Shown: in pieces, positions 24,401 through 38,800 of the stretch
Layout of the letters: every line of letters begins with the position of its first letter
Position numbering within the stretch: the first letter of the stretch is position 1
NCBI RefSeq assembly: GCF_041296385.1
Contig: NC_091014.1
Coordinates: 18,327,578-18,391,577, forward strand
DNA from: Aphelocoma coerulescens
Lineage: Eukaryota; Chordata; Aves; Passeriformes; Corvidae
DNA: 64,000 bases
Reading direction: 5' to 3'
The notes under the pieces: model-generated
The model's input: the letters and a program-made list of their open reading frames with translations, nothing else
Database searches by the model: none
Told to the model about the DNA's origin: nothing
Translations under genes and position numbers: made by a program

Positions 24401-27400
24401 ACTAGCAAATTCTCTGATAAAAAGCAATTCAGTAAGAGGAGCAAATAATAGATCTCAGGCTTTCCTGTGGAGTGCCTTCAGCTATGGCTCAAGATGTTGC
24501 TCAGCTTTGTTCAGGCTCTCTCTGATCCTGTTAATTTATTTAAGCATGCTTTTGGACTGTCAGTTGGGGCCTGGACTGTGGTCCAATACACCTGTTCTCC
24601 TGAGCAAAAGTGACTCCCACACCACGGGGTGGCAGCTGCTCCATTAGAAGCAGTGCAATCCCGTGCCTCCAGCCCTTGTGCTGAGTTTCGTAGGGGAGGT
24701 CAGGCAGCTGTACAAGACTTCAGCCAATGTGGAAAACACAGTTATGCGGTGCTGTAGACTGTCTCCATGCTCTTGCATCTGCTCTGTGAGTGGGAATTGC
24801 AGAGATGAGCCCCCTCACTGTCCTAGGAGCATAATTATTAGCACAATTGGGAAGAGAGCTAACAGTGATCACCAGCTCTTTGGAGAAAGAGTATGACCTC
24901 TTCATACAAGGTGTCTGTTATCTGCTGCAAGTTTCAACAATTGAATTTCAAACAAAATGTCCATAATTTTCATTGTCTGAACCCAGAAAAAATGTCAACG
25001 TCCCACGTATTTCCTTATGCAGCTCTCCAGGAAAGGATTTAGAAAATTTGTAACATCTCTATCTGTAACTTCCATTTGCTTTAGTCCTTCACTATCGAGG
25101 CCATTGGAAGTATTTTTTTTCTTGATTTACTTTGTAATGTAATGAATTTCTGTAAAGCAGATGAGATACACGACTCAGACTATAGCTGGTGAGGGATCTG
25201 AAGTACATATCTCAATCATACCCTAATGGTTCAGTGATGAACTTTGCTGATAAATGGCAAACATAAGGTTAAGATTGATGTTAAGATTTGGTACCTAAGT
25301 AGTTCTCTGAACACATAGATTCTGATAAAGTACTGTTTGCTGTTAGTTTCCATGGTTTGTTTTTTCAAAGAATTTAATTTAGCTGGTTAATGCCATCTGT
25401 ACCTCAAATAAAGCACTGTGTTCTCTCTAAATATTAACTTAGAAGTGTAATATGATATGCTTCAAATGTATAGGTCATTCTTTAAAGCATTATTAATCCC
25501 ACCATTTTAGAAACACAGAATTTCTAGAGATTCACAGCCTTGGCAGAACTGCAACTGGAGGCAAAGATTGCTCAGAGTTTCTTTTCTTGCCCCTGAGGTT
25601 GTCAGAGTGACCAAACTGGCCTTGAGTATCAGTCCCTGTAAGACTGTCCTAATTTGCAGTGTTATTGGTCCTTAAGCAAGTATGCAGCTAACAGGGGCTT
25701 ATAAATGCATTTAAATTCTGGACTAAGTGCACCTAAAGTTGGGAAAAAAACTAGGCAAAGAGGTTTTTAAAATCAATCTGTTGTTGCCAAAATTGTCACT
25801 TTAAGACCAATTTACATTTCTCTGACAGTGCAGTGTAGCTTTATTGGACCAGGAAGAATAAGACATCAAATGCAACTAAAAGTTGTAGGACATAAATCCA
25901 TATAGCAAGTGTGTGACTGAATTTTTTCTTACTTCTTTAATAAGCTCAAGCCTGAAAATGTACATAAAAACCACTTCTTGATATGAGTAAACTTTTCTAG
26001 ATGTTTAGTAGTACACAAGTTAGCAGATTGCAGACAGAAATACTGTGCTGAAATGTTATACTTTGGTTACAGAGAGCTCCATATATTATTGTTTATTAGC
26101 CCCTTTTGTCCTTCCAATCTGCAGAAGAACAGGGATTTCTGTCTCCTGGTGACCAGTTGAAGGTTATAAAAGCATTCATTTCATTCTACTTCCTTTGAAG
26201 AGTTTGATCTTAATTCAGGGTTGGAACAGTTTAGTATATTGTTTCTGACATCCTTGTGCTTTCACACTCCTTTGCATAATGCTCTTTATGTCTTCATCAC
26301 TTGAGTCAGCCATAACTATTATGCTTTCTGAAAATCAACTTCCCTGGCTGAAATCACAGTAAAAAGTACTTCTTGAATGCATAAGCAGCAGTCGATATTT
26401 CTAAGCCAAGTTTGTACCTGAACCTCCTGCATACTCTTTGAATGAACATAAAGTGGAATTCATGGTGGGGCAGAAGCAATGAAAGATGAGCTTTGTTAAT
26501 GAGAGATGCCTCACTGACTCTGCCTTGATTAATGTCAAAGACTGCTGATCAAAAAACTCTCCCCCATGTTCTCTTACTGACTGATTTCTAAGGATCAATT
26601 AAAAACGTCTCAAGAAAAAGGTATTAAAAATGGCATGAAATTCTGCCTGACAGACAGGGTCAGTAACAGAGCCTCTGATTCACCTGAGTCTCAAAAATGG
26701 GGCTTGGGAGAGGATTAAATTGAGGCTATTATTCAGAGAGACCTCTGATCTAAAATTTGCTGTATCTATGTATTTTCTTTCAATTATTTATGATTTTCCT
26801 TCAGAATACAACAGACAAGTCCTACAAAGATAAAATGTTATTCCAAACTCATCAGAATTTATTCCAGGACTTTGGCTTTTTCCCACAGCATCTTCCTTAC
26901 ACTCTTTTCCTTTGTCAATTAGAAAAAACACACAATGGAAAGGTCTTTGTGAAGATCCCATTAAATACAGAGAATGTATCATAACATAAATTTTTTTCTT
27001 CTCTGGATATATTGTTTTCTTCCAATCTTAATTTCTTTTCAGGTTATTTTCTCTGTGCATGCATGGAGGACATCTGCTAAACCTGGAGAAGACTTATAGA
27101 AGTCCTATTTCCATTGAATTTCTGCATTCGTTTCAAAATGCAGGTGCTAATGCTAAGGAGCAAGGAAAAGGATTTATTTTCTCTTTCAACACTAACTCTT
27201 CTGGTGAGAAGACAGACAGAAATGAATCTTCCTTAGCTCACTAATATATCTGTAAACAGCCATTCAAATATGCTTCTCTTTTCCTGTGTTGGGCTGATTG
27301 GCAGCTTATGGGCAGAACCATCAATTCATTTGAGCAACTGAGAAAGAGCAAGTAAAATATCATCAAGTGAGAGCCAGAGCAATGACTCCTGATGCCCTTC

Positions 27401-30400
27401 AGCTGTGCTGCTAAGGTGAGGAGGAAAGATGCCCCAGTGGCCTGAGAAATTTGAAATAAATGAAAGTCACATCTCCTTCTTTGTGACTGCTGCCTTTCTC
27501 CTGGAAAAAGAAGACATAAAAGGTGGCAAAGATGCACAGCTTTTCTGTAGAGGACAAAAAAGGCAAAAAAATATAGTGGAAAAAACAGGTTCTTGGAAAA
27601 AAACTCAGAAAGCAGCAAGTGTGAGTCAAAGTAGGGAGTTAGGCAAGAAATGCAGTGCACTGTGAATGTTTTTAAATGCAAGACAAAGTAAAGACAGTTT
27701 AAATAAAAGGTTTTAAAAAAAAGGAATATCACATTTTTTCTACAGAGATTTGTCAAATTACTCCATTTACTCCTATTGTTTTTTGTCTAGGATCTTTCTT
27801 TCTGTTTCTATTGTTTCTATTTCTGCTGCACTCCCTTCAGATATTCTGGTCATTCACTCATTTTGGTTTTCTCCTAGCTAGCCTTTGGACTACTGTTTGC
27901 AAACTCTGCCTTTACTATATACCTAATGAAATTGTCTTGATCCCAAACAGATATTGTAGAGTGTCCTGGCAAAGTTGGTTGTTTCAAAGAAGAGAGAAAA
28001 TATGTGAGAAGCAGATGCAGGATAGTTAAGTTCTAATTCAACCATTTCCATGTACAGTGTACAGCTTTTGCAGCTGGAACCCAAACACAAATTTGTTCAG
28101 CTAATACAAAGTTGCTAAGAGCAAAAGCTTTTCTCACCAGTGTCTTCTGGGGCACTCCTTATTTGCTGCTTCCGAAACAACCAGATGCTTTTCATGCCCA
28201 GCTCTCCTAATAGAAATTGCTAACTCATAGTTCAAAAACTCTGAGCCAAATGTATCTCTAATGTAACTCCATAGCCTTATATCTGGCCCTCTGTACTAAA
28301 AACAGCTTCATGACACATTTAGACTCCTCTTTGTTCTACACTAGCTGGCATTCTTCAGAAACTATTGCACACAGGGATATTTCCTGCTGGTAGGCTCATG
28401 CCAGCTTTCTGAAGTACTTGGCAGTAGCAGAGGATCATTTGTAAAATTAGTAGCCCACTTTTATCTGCTCACTTACAGCATTATTTGGTTAAGTGGCCCA
28501 TTCTCTGAGAAAACCGAGCAGAGTACAATTCTGCTCTTTGTTACAACAATTGAGCAGTGCCGAAGCTTTGCTATTGAGCACAAATGCAATGCTACAAAAT
28601 ATTAGTACTGTGCCATGGAAAATTTAAGACAATGTATTTTTTCTTTTCAGACATACTGCTCTTCTGTTTAACTTATCCATGCAGCACAATGGTGACTGAT
28701 TTCATCCTCTGGAGAAATCTGTCTAATTCCATTTGTGTAGGAACATTCAGGAACAGAATTCAATCTTACACACTTTAAAGATCTAACCTGCTTTCATTGT
28801 AGGAGCAATTGCGTACCTATTGAGTAAAATAAGAGAGAACAGATTTCCCTGGTTTTAACTATTGCTTTCAAAATAATTTCTATCCAGGCACCCATTACCA
28901 AGTCTTAACAGAAAAAATTCAATTTCACTTAACATTTCAGCTCTGTACTCATAATGAATAGTGTTATGCCTTTACAATTGTTACTTTATACGGTATTTGT
29001 ACTAGAAGTATCATAAGAAAGTACCAGATTTAGTTTTATATCCTATTTGAGCAGGATTGAAAATTCAGGTTCCATTTGTCTCCCTCAAGGTCTGCCTTAT
29101 CTGAATATGTAATTTGTGCTGAAAGAAAAGCAGCAAAATATGTTAACATGACATTGAAATAAATACACATATTTTATAAGGTTTGTCAGGATATTGTGAT
29201 CAAACCCATTCTTGATAGTCCCAATGACATCCCAGAGTTATTTTAATGACTCCAAGATGGTAATCTTAATGCTTAACCAAGACTCTTAGACCACATTTTA
29301 TCTGAGAAAGGAGGAAATGTGGCTAAGCTGGGGGCATCATGCCTGCTCCTGACATTTTTAGGCAAAATACACACAAAGCTGTTGGCGAGATCAAATGTAG
29401 CTACTATTTATAGTGCAATCCCTTTGCAGTATTTGCTTTCCACTCCAGCCTTGCAGCTCTCTGGGGTATGCAAGGGGAGAAAAAAAGAAGTTACAAGAAC
29501 GTGCCTGTTACGACACTTCACTTCCAAAATCTCCTTGGGCTGCTGAGTGCTGGTGGCTCTATCCCCTGTATGTCCTCAGGAATTTTGATCAATTATTTCC
29601 TCTTTCACATATAATGCAGCAGAAGAGAACTTTGTGTATTTTCCTAGATACTGTATTACTTTTGGAGAAAGCAAATGAAATATGGGAAAATTATTAAGTA
29701 AATAGCTGATGCAGGTACATCAAAGAACTTTTAGACTCTGACAGTCAGTCCAGGACAACTTTCTTAAGGACTTTCTCAGGGCTCCAAGTTTACTTTCCAA
29801 GTAGAAGCAACAAAACTCATACAAATAGATGCTTTTAAATATCTGAAATTAAATGATAGAACATTGTTCTTCCCATGCCATTTTTGAATGTATTAAAATA
29901 TGTAGTGATGAATGCAATATAAGAACCTGATGAAATCTAAGTGCTGCAAAGGCCCATCATGTGCTTTCCACTATTTCAGTTCTTTTAATAAAACACTGAG
30001 ATTTCTGGTATAATGCACCTGACCAAAGACCATGGAAGTTGATCCATAGGAAGCTTCCATTTGGTAACAACTTTTTGCACAGTGTGAGGGATATAGACAG
30101 AAAGACAAAGAAAACTGGAATTCTGGAAAGTTCTAAATTCTTTAAAGATCTCATCCTATTATCCTAGTGCAGGAAAAATGGTTGGCTGCAATGGAATGTT
30201 CTATCATAAAAGTTGCAGAGCTGGGTTTACAGCTAACTTGCTCACATTGGAGAAATTCAGTGCAAGGCACATCAAAGTACTGAAAGTCATGCCTCGTGTT
30301 TTCTGCAAATGTCCCCAAATTACTCAAACAACTATAAAATGGTGTCTGCTTATACACATTTCCTACTGTGCAAATCTGTTCACCTCATGTTAATTTCCTT

Positions 30401-31500
30401 CTACTGTGAATGAGCAAAGGCAACCATTAGCAGAAAGATTATGGGAAAAGATTTTCATTAACAAGTAAGCTAGCTCCAGTAGGACTGCCCTGATTCAGTA
30501 TACCCATGAAAGAATTCTGAAATACCTTATGAGAGCTAGAATTATTTTTTAAGAGCAATTCAAAATTTTAGTAACTGTAAATGTAGATTGTAAGTGTAGA
30601 TTATTTATTGCCTTTTGGCAAGAAGTTTAATTTCCCATCCTGCAGTAGAATGTAAGATACAGCCACATGTAATTTTTTTTATTTTTATTAATATTAATTT
30701 CTTCATTAATTGACTCATGCCTGTTCTATTGTTTTTTATTTTTCACCCATGGAGAAACTAGAAGGTTCCCAAATCCAGCTGCATGCAAAAAAAGAAGGAA
30801 GTAGTAAGTATTCAAGTATCTTCCATGTGACAAATTATATCACTATCAACAAAAAAAAAGTCCTTTGATTCCTCTTCAAGCTTATGATTCTTGCTTTCTT
30901 GGTATTGGTTGTCTTGTAAAGTAGTTTGTATAATGAGTAACAGTTTTAGGCATTGTATGCACAATTCTTGATTAATTATGAATATTAACCTAAAATAATA
31001 TTTTAAAGTATTTCCATAATAATTTTATTTATAAATACTTCATATTTCACTTTACAGCCATATGGTAACACAATAACTACTTGTTTTCAGAACCAGGACA
31101 TCAGCTATTCAATTTGACTTTGGAACATTTGCGTTTATTTATTTTACATTTCCTTCAGCCTCCACAGCATTTAAAAAACCCTGATCTCCATCAGTAAAGC
31201 TTCAAAACAGTGAACCACAATTACCATTAATAATTTCCTCTCCTGAAGAAGCTGCTTGGGACACAAACCCAATTAATTCTTACAGTATTTCCCATGACAG
31301 ATTTTACTTTTCAAACCAATCCCTTTCAGACCCTTTTCATCTATGTCTTTTATGATACTCAACTGTTCTGTGGATTCATTCTGCCTGACTCAATTATAAG
31401 AAAGTGGGTGTTTTTATTATCTCTTACTTTCTACTATCTCTATCTCATTAGTGTTGCACATTACTAAGCAAGTCTAAATACAGACTTGAGTGTGGGTTAG
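21424..31500. other. AT-rich non-coding DNA, no gene recognised
   Basis: Ten kilobases without a recognisable exon or repeat family. Slightly GC-richer islets occur at about 22020-22150 and 24560-24900, the second containing a 77-codon frame with no family resemblance. The 171-codon minus-strand frame at 27241-27756 is rich in Phe, Leu and Ser and lies opposite A-rich sequence. Other overlapping frames on both strands are also open there, so it is not called as a gene. Confidence 0.5.
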
Positions 31501-31560
31501 AAATAAAATAAAATAAAATAAAATAAAATAAAATAAAATAAAATAAAATAAAATAAAATA
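31501..31560. repeat. perfect (AAATA)12 pentanucleotide microsatellite
   Basis: Exactly twelve uninterrupted AAATA units (60 bp). The flanks are unique. The lack of interruptions predicts high length variability between individuals. Such arrays often start from retroelement poly(A) tails, but no element body is recognisable on either side. Confidence 0.97.
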
Positions 31561-34500
31561 GCAATTCCCTGTGTTCTTTTTCATTCTATAAGTGACAAAT
31601 ACTGAGAAATAACCACCCAGAAACACAATCCAAAAGTGGAGGAGGTCTGTCTGACTGAGCAAACTCAGGAAAGGCATTGTGCCTCAGGCCTGCAGCAGCT
31701 GAGAGATTGTGAGGAGTATATGACAAATATGTCTGCTTATTTATATCAGTGGGACTTTGATAGGACATTGTTTCCCTTGGAAAAAATTGATTTTTCACAG
31801 CAGTAGTGAATAGAATGTCATAATGCTAAGTTTCCTAAAATGACTAAAGCACTGACACCAGCCATTTCATGAAATGCCTGACACTTTTAGGCATTTCATA
31901 TAATGACTCCGTGGAACAGTTAAATAGTGTAATAGAATGCCTATAATTCCAGGAACAACTTTCAGTCATATCATGAAATGAATGATTTCTCAAGATGACT
32001 GCAAGGTATTTATAAGATCTTCACTGTGAGCAATGAAACAGGTGCTGTAAGCTGGGAGTTTGCCAGCCAGTGTTCCAGGCCAAAGACAGATTATTTTTGT
32101 GAAGTGGTATCGTAGATTTGACAAATAATCTGAATTAAAATGCCCCTTTTGTCATTTAACCTGATGTACCTTTTGAAAAAGAACAAATTTCAAGTAATAG
32201 TAATAGCAACAACATCAACGACATAGTTATTGCTCACAACACTTTTTTAGAGAAAATAAACACTGTTACTGGCCAGGAAGCTGGCTGAAATATTTCTGGG
32301 AAAATGCATTTTTGCTGAAATATAATTATTTAATGAAGTTAAATCTTTCAGGAAGCTGTGTATCTTTGAATTAATTTTTCAACCAGAAGATTGCTGAGGT
32401 TCAAAGTTTCCAAGTCACCTTCTGAAGTGTACGTGTGTGTGTGCGTGCATGCATATAATAGGAGCAAAAGCATAAGAGCTCCTGGTCTGATTTTCTGAGC
32501 AGAAATGAATGCCAATATATTCACTTTTTAAAAACATATTTGGCAAGTCCTGTCTTCACTGTCACATGAAAATCAAGAATGTTTAACACCCTAGGGTTAC
32601 CAGAGAACAGAATACATACTTTCCTGTATGTTTACACCACTTACTCAAAAAAGCTAAATTCCTATCTCAGATCCTAACAACTCCTGCATATTGCTGCAGT
32701 AGGATTGACAGCAACACACCTGATTGAAAGTGCTCTTAGTGGTCAGTTAGGAGGTGGTGCACTTTTATGACGCTATTTTTTAGAGATGTGATTTAGAATG
32801 TTTTTAATCACTTACTTAAAAATATTCACACCTGGTAGATACTGTTACTCTGCAAAGATCATAACATCAAATGTTTTAATCAGCTTCAACTGACATTCAA
32901 AAGTGTCTAATCTGCACAGGTTCAAATAGATGAAACACTAAAACCTTGGATGTGAATAACTGCAACAACACTATTCTCTTACTCTACAGTAATTGCATTG
33001 ACTTCAGTGGATTTAGACCAGCATAAACATGGAGTAACAGACTAGTAAAAATAGCCCCCTGTGTTTCATTATCATTTAGAATATCTGGTTTGGATCTTCC
33101 TTTTAAATACAAATTTCCATCACAACATAGAGAAGCAATGAAAGGAAGACTTCTAACTCTTAATAAGGAGTTTTGTAATTGGGAGCAGGGCTAGAAGTAA
33201 AGGAGTATGTTAAAAATATTGATGGATTACTATGTGGAAGGTGTTTTTGCAGTTCCATGGAAACAAGTGAGAAGCAAATTCACCAGTCTTTTCATGAAAG
33301 AAATTAGCATTAATAAGATAAAAAACTACTGGGGACTTGCAAGAATTGTAGGTGATATCTCTGATGGATAATGTTTTAATTTGCTTTGGGGCATTTTACT
33401 TTTAAACATTACTTACAATAGAAAAGGAAACATTTCAGAACTTGAGAGATAATCTTGCCTAGGTAGATATATATGATACATCGGCTTTGTAATCATTCAG
33501 AAGCACAAGATATTTATTGAAAAGCTCTTATGACAGCAATTTATGTAACTGAAATGAAAACTGACAATGCAAAAGTACACAATGGTATTGGATCACATCT
33601 AGATTATAGAGGAAGCCTGACTTATTTACAGCATTGTCATAGCCCAACAGCAATGTAGTCCTATTAAGAAATTCCATGTTTTTTTAAAGCTGTTACTAAA
33701 CAATGTTGATATTATATTATACTATTGTCTTTCAAACATAAAACTTTTTGAACAAAAATTATTACGCCATATGTGAATGTTCGCAATAAGTTAATTTTGC
33801 AGGTTTGAACTTTTTTGTTAGTGTGACAGTATCGTGACTAATGTCTTTATTCTTGGTAAAGTAAAATCAATATGCACACATATACAACCTTATTCACATT
33901 TAAAATTTCATGTTTTCTGTTCAGAACGTTGCCAGATCTCTCCACATCTTCCTTTTATTATATTAAGAACCACATTTGAGATAATCCTGCATTTTTTGAA
34001 TAACAAAGGGAAAGAAAAATTAAACAATCATAATACCGATATTAAAAATTAGTGAATTACATATTACAGTGAACATTTCTGTAAATTTCTCCTTTATCTA
34101 CAGGGAGCTTTTATCATAAAAATATTTACATCAGAGTATTTTGGATATTAAAGAGAATATCACCATCCTTTATGTGAATAAAGGATTTGCCCTTTGAATT
34201 ACCTATTTCTTCTTCCATCAACTGATAGAGCTTTAATTTAGAAGTTTAAATACTAAATTAGGGCAGATTAATCCCAACCTCAGATACCTAATTTCATCAT
34301 AGGCACCTTAATGTACTTCTGGATAAGACTCTGTGCTTAACAACTCCTGCATATTAAATTTCTCTTATAGATTTTTTGGTCTTTTCTTTCCTTGAAGCAC
34401 ATAACCCAAACAACCCTTGTCATCAGACTTCCTATTAATCTTCAGAGTTCTTGTATGCTACCTACTGCCTTCCACTTACTTGAACTGATCACTCCTGCTG

Positions 34501-35129
34501 CCTGAAAGACATTTCTTCCTCTCAGCAACATTTTGATAACAGCACTGAGATAGCTCTGGAATCTTTCACTGACACATTATTACTCTTTGATAGTCTGGGG
34601 AACGCAGTTGGGACTAAAAAGGTTTTGCTGTTACCCTGACCTAGAGATAAACAAAAATCTTAATAAGCTATCTCTTGTCATTATAATGTCAACATAGTAA
34701 ACTTTTTTATACTAATTTAATTGGACTAGTTGTCTTTTGTCTTCTAACTAAGCCCTATCATTATTCTTCATTTATGGAAATATTATATTTTTTTGATTTG
34801 ACATATTAAAAGATTTCTTAAACTCCTCTTTCTCTCATTTCTCATTGAGAAATGTCTCTGTGTACTACACCTCTAATTTTCATCATACTATATGCAAAGA
34901 AACAACTAGTACCCCAGATGTTTAGATAAATGTGTTTATGTCAATTGAGACTTGCCATAACAGTTATTAACCACTTTGGGCTGACAACAGGTTTAAATTT
35001 AAATTTTAGGAAGCTAGAATTCCACACACAGCTAATGTTCTAAGATCACAATTATTTCCCATCTTCACCTTGTTATGATCCATCACTAGGGGCCAAGATG
35101 TTCACTATGAATTCTCATCAGGCTGAACA
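31561..35129. other. AT-rich non-coding DNA, no gene recognised
   Basis: Contains a short GT/GC dinucleotide patch at about 32428-32455 (alternating purine-pyrimidine). No gene, RNA or repeat family is recognised. Confidence 0.55.
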
Positions 35130-35860
35130 GACACTGCACCATGTGTCAAGGAGCTTTTATGCTATTTATGCCCAGGGAAACCAAGGGAAGGAAACAAAGA
35201 GTATCACCAGTCCTTAGATCTCACTTTGGTGCTGCTGCGTGGATGGTTAGCAGCTGGGGTTGCAAGACAAAGAAAACAAAAGAGAAAGAGAGGAGAAAGA
35301 GAAACAGAGAGAGACAGAGAGACAGAGGAAAGAAAGGAAAAAGGGGGAGAAGGTGAGCCAAATAAAAAGAGAGAGAGAAAAGAGAGTGAGGGGGCCCAAT
35401 CTGCTCCCTTTTTAGTTTACCTTGTGCACACCTCTGATGTACATTAGACATTTTAGGCATTTGTTCACACGAGAACGGATAGTCCTTCTCCAGGAAGTGA
35501 GTTGGCAGGAAGTGGGAGGACAACACTGAGCATGGGTCTCTAGGTGGAGCAGGACTTGCCTCAGAACACTTCTGCCCCACCTCTCAGAACCCTCTCCTCC
35601 GACCACTTTTCCTGCAGCAATACTCAGAATGTTTGAGACAAAACATGCATAGGTCAGGTCCTCTACACAACTGCACAAGCTCAGTTTCTTTGTCACTTTT
35701 ATCCTACACATCTTGTACAACATTTTGCCTGGTTGCACGGTAACGCCCACTTTTAACGTTTCTCCTGTGGGTTATGAAAAATCTCTCCTTAGAATCTGGC
35801 CCCATCTGCTATCACCTGGTCCCACTCTGCTTAATAATTTGGTTTCGGGATCTCTAAGTT
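35130..35860. mobile_element. possible LTR or retroelement remnant
   Basis: A block of about 730 bp, clearly GC-richer than both flanks. It contains a long purine tract (35263-35395), an AATAAA at 35360-35365 inside it, and a pyrimidine-balanced segment from about 35400 to 35620 with the texture of an avian LTR. An overlapping set of frames is open on both strands, the longest being 119 codons on the minus strand, but the predicted proteins are low-complexity and antisense to the purine tract. No termini or target duplication are visible. The retroelement identity is inference from composition and layout; orientation is undecided. Confidence 0.35.
35263..35395 (+). repeat. polypurine (GA-rich) tract
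   Basis: The top strand is almost entirely A and G for about 130 bp, with a few scattered C and T, composed of imperfect AGAG, AAAG and GACAG units. Polypurine-polypyrimidine tracts of this length can adopt triplex (H-DNA) structures. No coding meaning is supported. Confidence 0.85.
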
Positions 35861-38800
35861 AATCTAGGGCTCAGACCAAAATCAGTGCTTAATCTGCTTG
35901 AAAGGCCTTAATAGAGAGAATTTTGATAATTTTAGAAGTCAAAGGATATGTGTGTACCATTAGCTGCAATTTTTGAGATGTTGTTTGAGATATTTTATCT
36001 GCCTGTTTATATTCTTGAAGCCATGCAAAATTATGAGCCTTAGTACAGAGCTTCTCTGCTTAAGCACATTATATCTGATGTAGCATTTTTTATTCCTAGC
36101 TAGTTGGTAGATTATCATCCTTCACTGTCAGGCTAAAATATTTGGAATAAAGAAATGGGATAGAGTTTTCAATCACAAACTGGGATATGGACATTAGGAC
36201 CCAATTTGTTATATTTGAGAGCCCTAAGTGCACTCTACTATTTACTCAGCCTATAAATATGAAACTGCTGTCTTTCTTGACACAACAAAATAGCTGCTTT
36301 AGTTAACTTATGGTCTCCAGAAGAAAAAATGGTCTATATTTGGTTACATTACTTGACTTTCACAGAAAATTTTTATTCATTTCCACTGACTCTGACAACC
36401 ACAAAGCACTTACACCCAGTGGTATGAACTATGATGATTTAATAGACCTGAAAGGTTTAATAGAGTACTGCTTTTCTTACTACTCTGGTTTAGAGAGGAC
36501 TCATGATCACTTCACTTTTCACCCTACAGGAAAGTAAAAATGCTGAATGAAAAATATTTAGGTAAAATAAATAGAGAAGAAACAAGCTACATGAAAAAAA
36601 TCAGTGTTCTGAAACTCTAACTTAAACTTTTCAATTAATTTAGAAGACCAGACTTTATCTTCCATATTGACTAGGCACCATGACCTGAAACAACTTCTAT
36701 CAGTAGATTTCAGTTTCTAACATGATACAAGAACAATTCAGAATAATTTTCCATAGTTTTCATCTTCTTACAGAAGAACAGATTTTTTTCTTCCTCTTTA
36801 GTATGAAATTTTCTATTTCTAGAGGAATATTTTCCCAGAGGACTATGTAAGTATGTAAAGAAAGCAAAATTTCCAGTCTCTTTGCTGTCACATCTTGGAA
36901 ACATTTTCTAGAGAGGACTGTGGCTGTGATTGGAGGAAGGGTGATATTTCTTCCAAAATGTGGGTTTACTGCTGATGGAAACATGAATTTTTATTTAGAA
37001 ATGGCGTACTTAGTTGCTCATTCACCCGGTGTCATGACACACCTTTGACAGGTTTGTTGCACTGATTGCCTTTTCTAAATAGGGTGTGATCAGTAGGTAG
37101 TTCTCTTTTCTGGTCTAGATATAATTGAATCCCTCACAGATTAAGGATCATCTGTCACTGCTTTATACCTCAAACATCTTAGCAAATAAAGTTAATATAA
37201 ACCACACCTAACAAATTGCCTGCTCCAGGCTCTCTAAAGAATTTAGCAATATTCTGTTCACTATAACTTGAAAAAATCTCACAGCACCTAAGAATAATGA
37301 CCTAAATTTCTATACCAACATTTAATTTATTCTGAAGAAAGCAGTCAGTCTAGTTCTGCAGAGCCTTTACAAAATGCTGTTCTAGTGTTAGCCTTGTATT
37401 ACATAAAATTCTGGTGTTCATTAAGTATATACTGTAATGGCACAGAAGTTACAACTCCACAGGTAGACAATAGTCAATTCATCCTCTCTGAAACATTCTG
37501 TCCAGCAGCAGTCTCTTTATGCCAGATAATTTATCGTTAATTGTAAAACTGTTTCTTTCTGTACTGATCACATTTGGTTTAGGAGCCCGAGATGGTGAAA
37601 TTGGTGTGTGCATATTTCCTTATGCAGTTAAATGATACAGATACAGTATTGTTTGAAGACAATTCACATTTCAGCTAAGATTACTGGAAGTATTTATTAA
37701 TCCCTGTTGATTAGAGCAAAATAAGTGTGAGTATACTGGCTTTGGAGTCTCAGGTGACATGAATTCAAGTCTATAGCTGTCTTATTGAATACTAATAACA
37801 GAAGTTCTGCAGCTGATCTACTGAGAAGCTGTCATTCTGTCTCAGTTTTTCCTCCTTCTGGGTCTTCATGAAAGGTCATCCTATAATGTTGTGAATTATG
37901 CAAAGTGGGAAAAAGAATCCACCTGAATTTTGAGCTCCAATTTCCTCACCAGAGAGGTGATTTGGGATTACTCCCAAAAACCTGCCTCTGACTACTGCTG
38001 GGAGAACAACAGGTTTTATTGTTCTGACACTCACTCAAAACCCTGATCCACCTGCATTATAATAGTCCCAGGCAAGACTGGATAATTTAGTAATAATTTA
38101 CTAATCAAAGTGATTCACTAATTGCCATTTTCAGTACTTAGACTATTTGTTCATTAATATATTTTTAACAGTTTCTAGTTGGGAGATAATTTTCATGATA
38201 ATTAAATACATAGATATCTTAATATATTAATCATCAATTCATCATGAGGAAAAAAAAAGAAAAATTCACAAACCTCATTTTTTTACTTCATTAAGTTAAA
38301 TTTTGAAGCAATCACTCAGCAGAGAAGGATATTATCTGCCAAGATAACCTCAGAAATTTTTTAAGAAAGTAGCATTGTCTTTGGGCCTGAAAACAGCACT
38401 GTCTTTGGGCCTGAAAACAGCACAAGTAATGCATTTTATTTAATTAGACTCCACTTTCTTTAAATGAGGAAGTCATGAGCTATATTTTAATTCTCTTTTT
38501 TTAACCCTTAAAACTATATATTGTAAATTTGATTACATCTTTGTTATGGTGAGTCTGATATACAGAATTATTTTATGCAAAATAATGTGAAATATATTGA
38601 AATGACCCTGTGGCAAAAAGGAGATAAGACATCACAAATGCAGAATTTCTCTGGAAAGAAAAGGAAAATAAGAAAGAGAGAATCTACATTGATTCCCTCC
38701 CGGGGAAAGCATGGACCATAAGTTACTCCCATTCCTATCCCAAGAATGCACAAAGGTTAGGAGAGATCTGAAGATAAGCTCGAGCAGAAGTTTGTGCTTA

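Noticed and set aside
31474..31677. 67-codon minus-strand frame with repeated Phe-Ile-Leu-Phe-Tyr
   Set aside because: It reads through the AAATA microsatellite.
35141..35750. Several 70-119 codon frames on both strands
   Set aside because: They come from the purine tract and its GC-richer flank. They are low-complexity and mutually overlapping.
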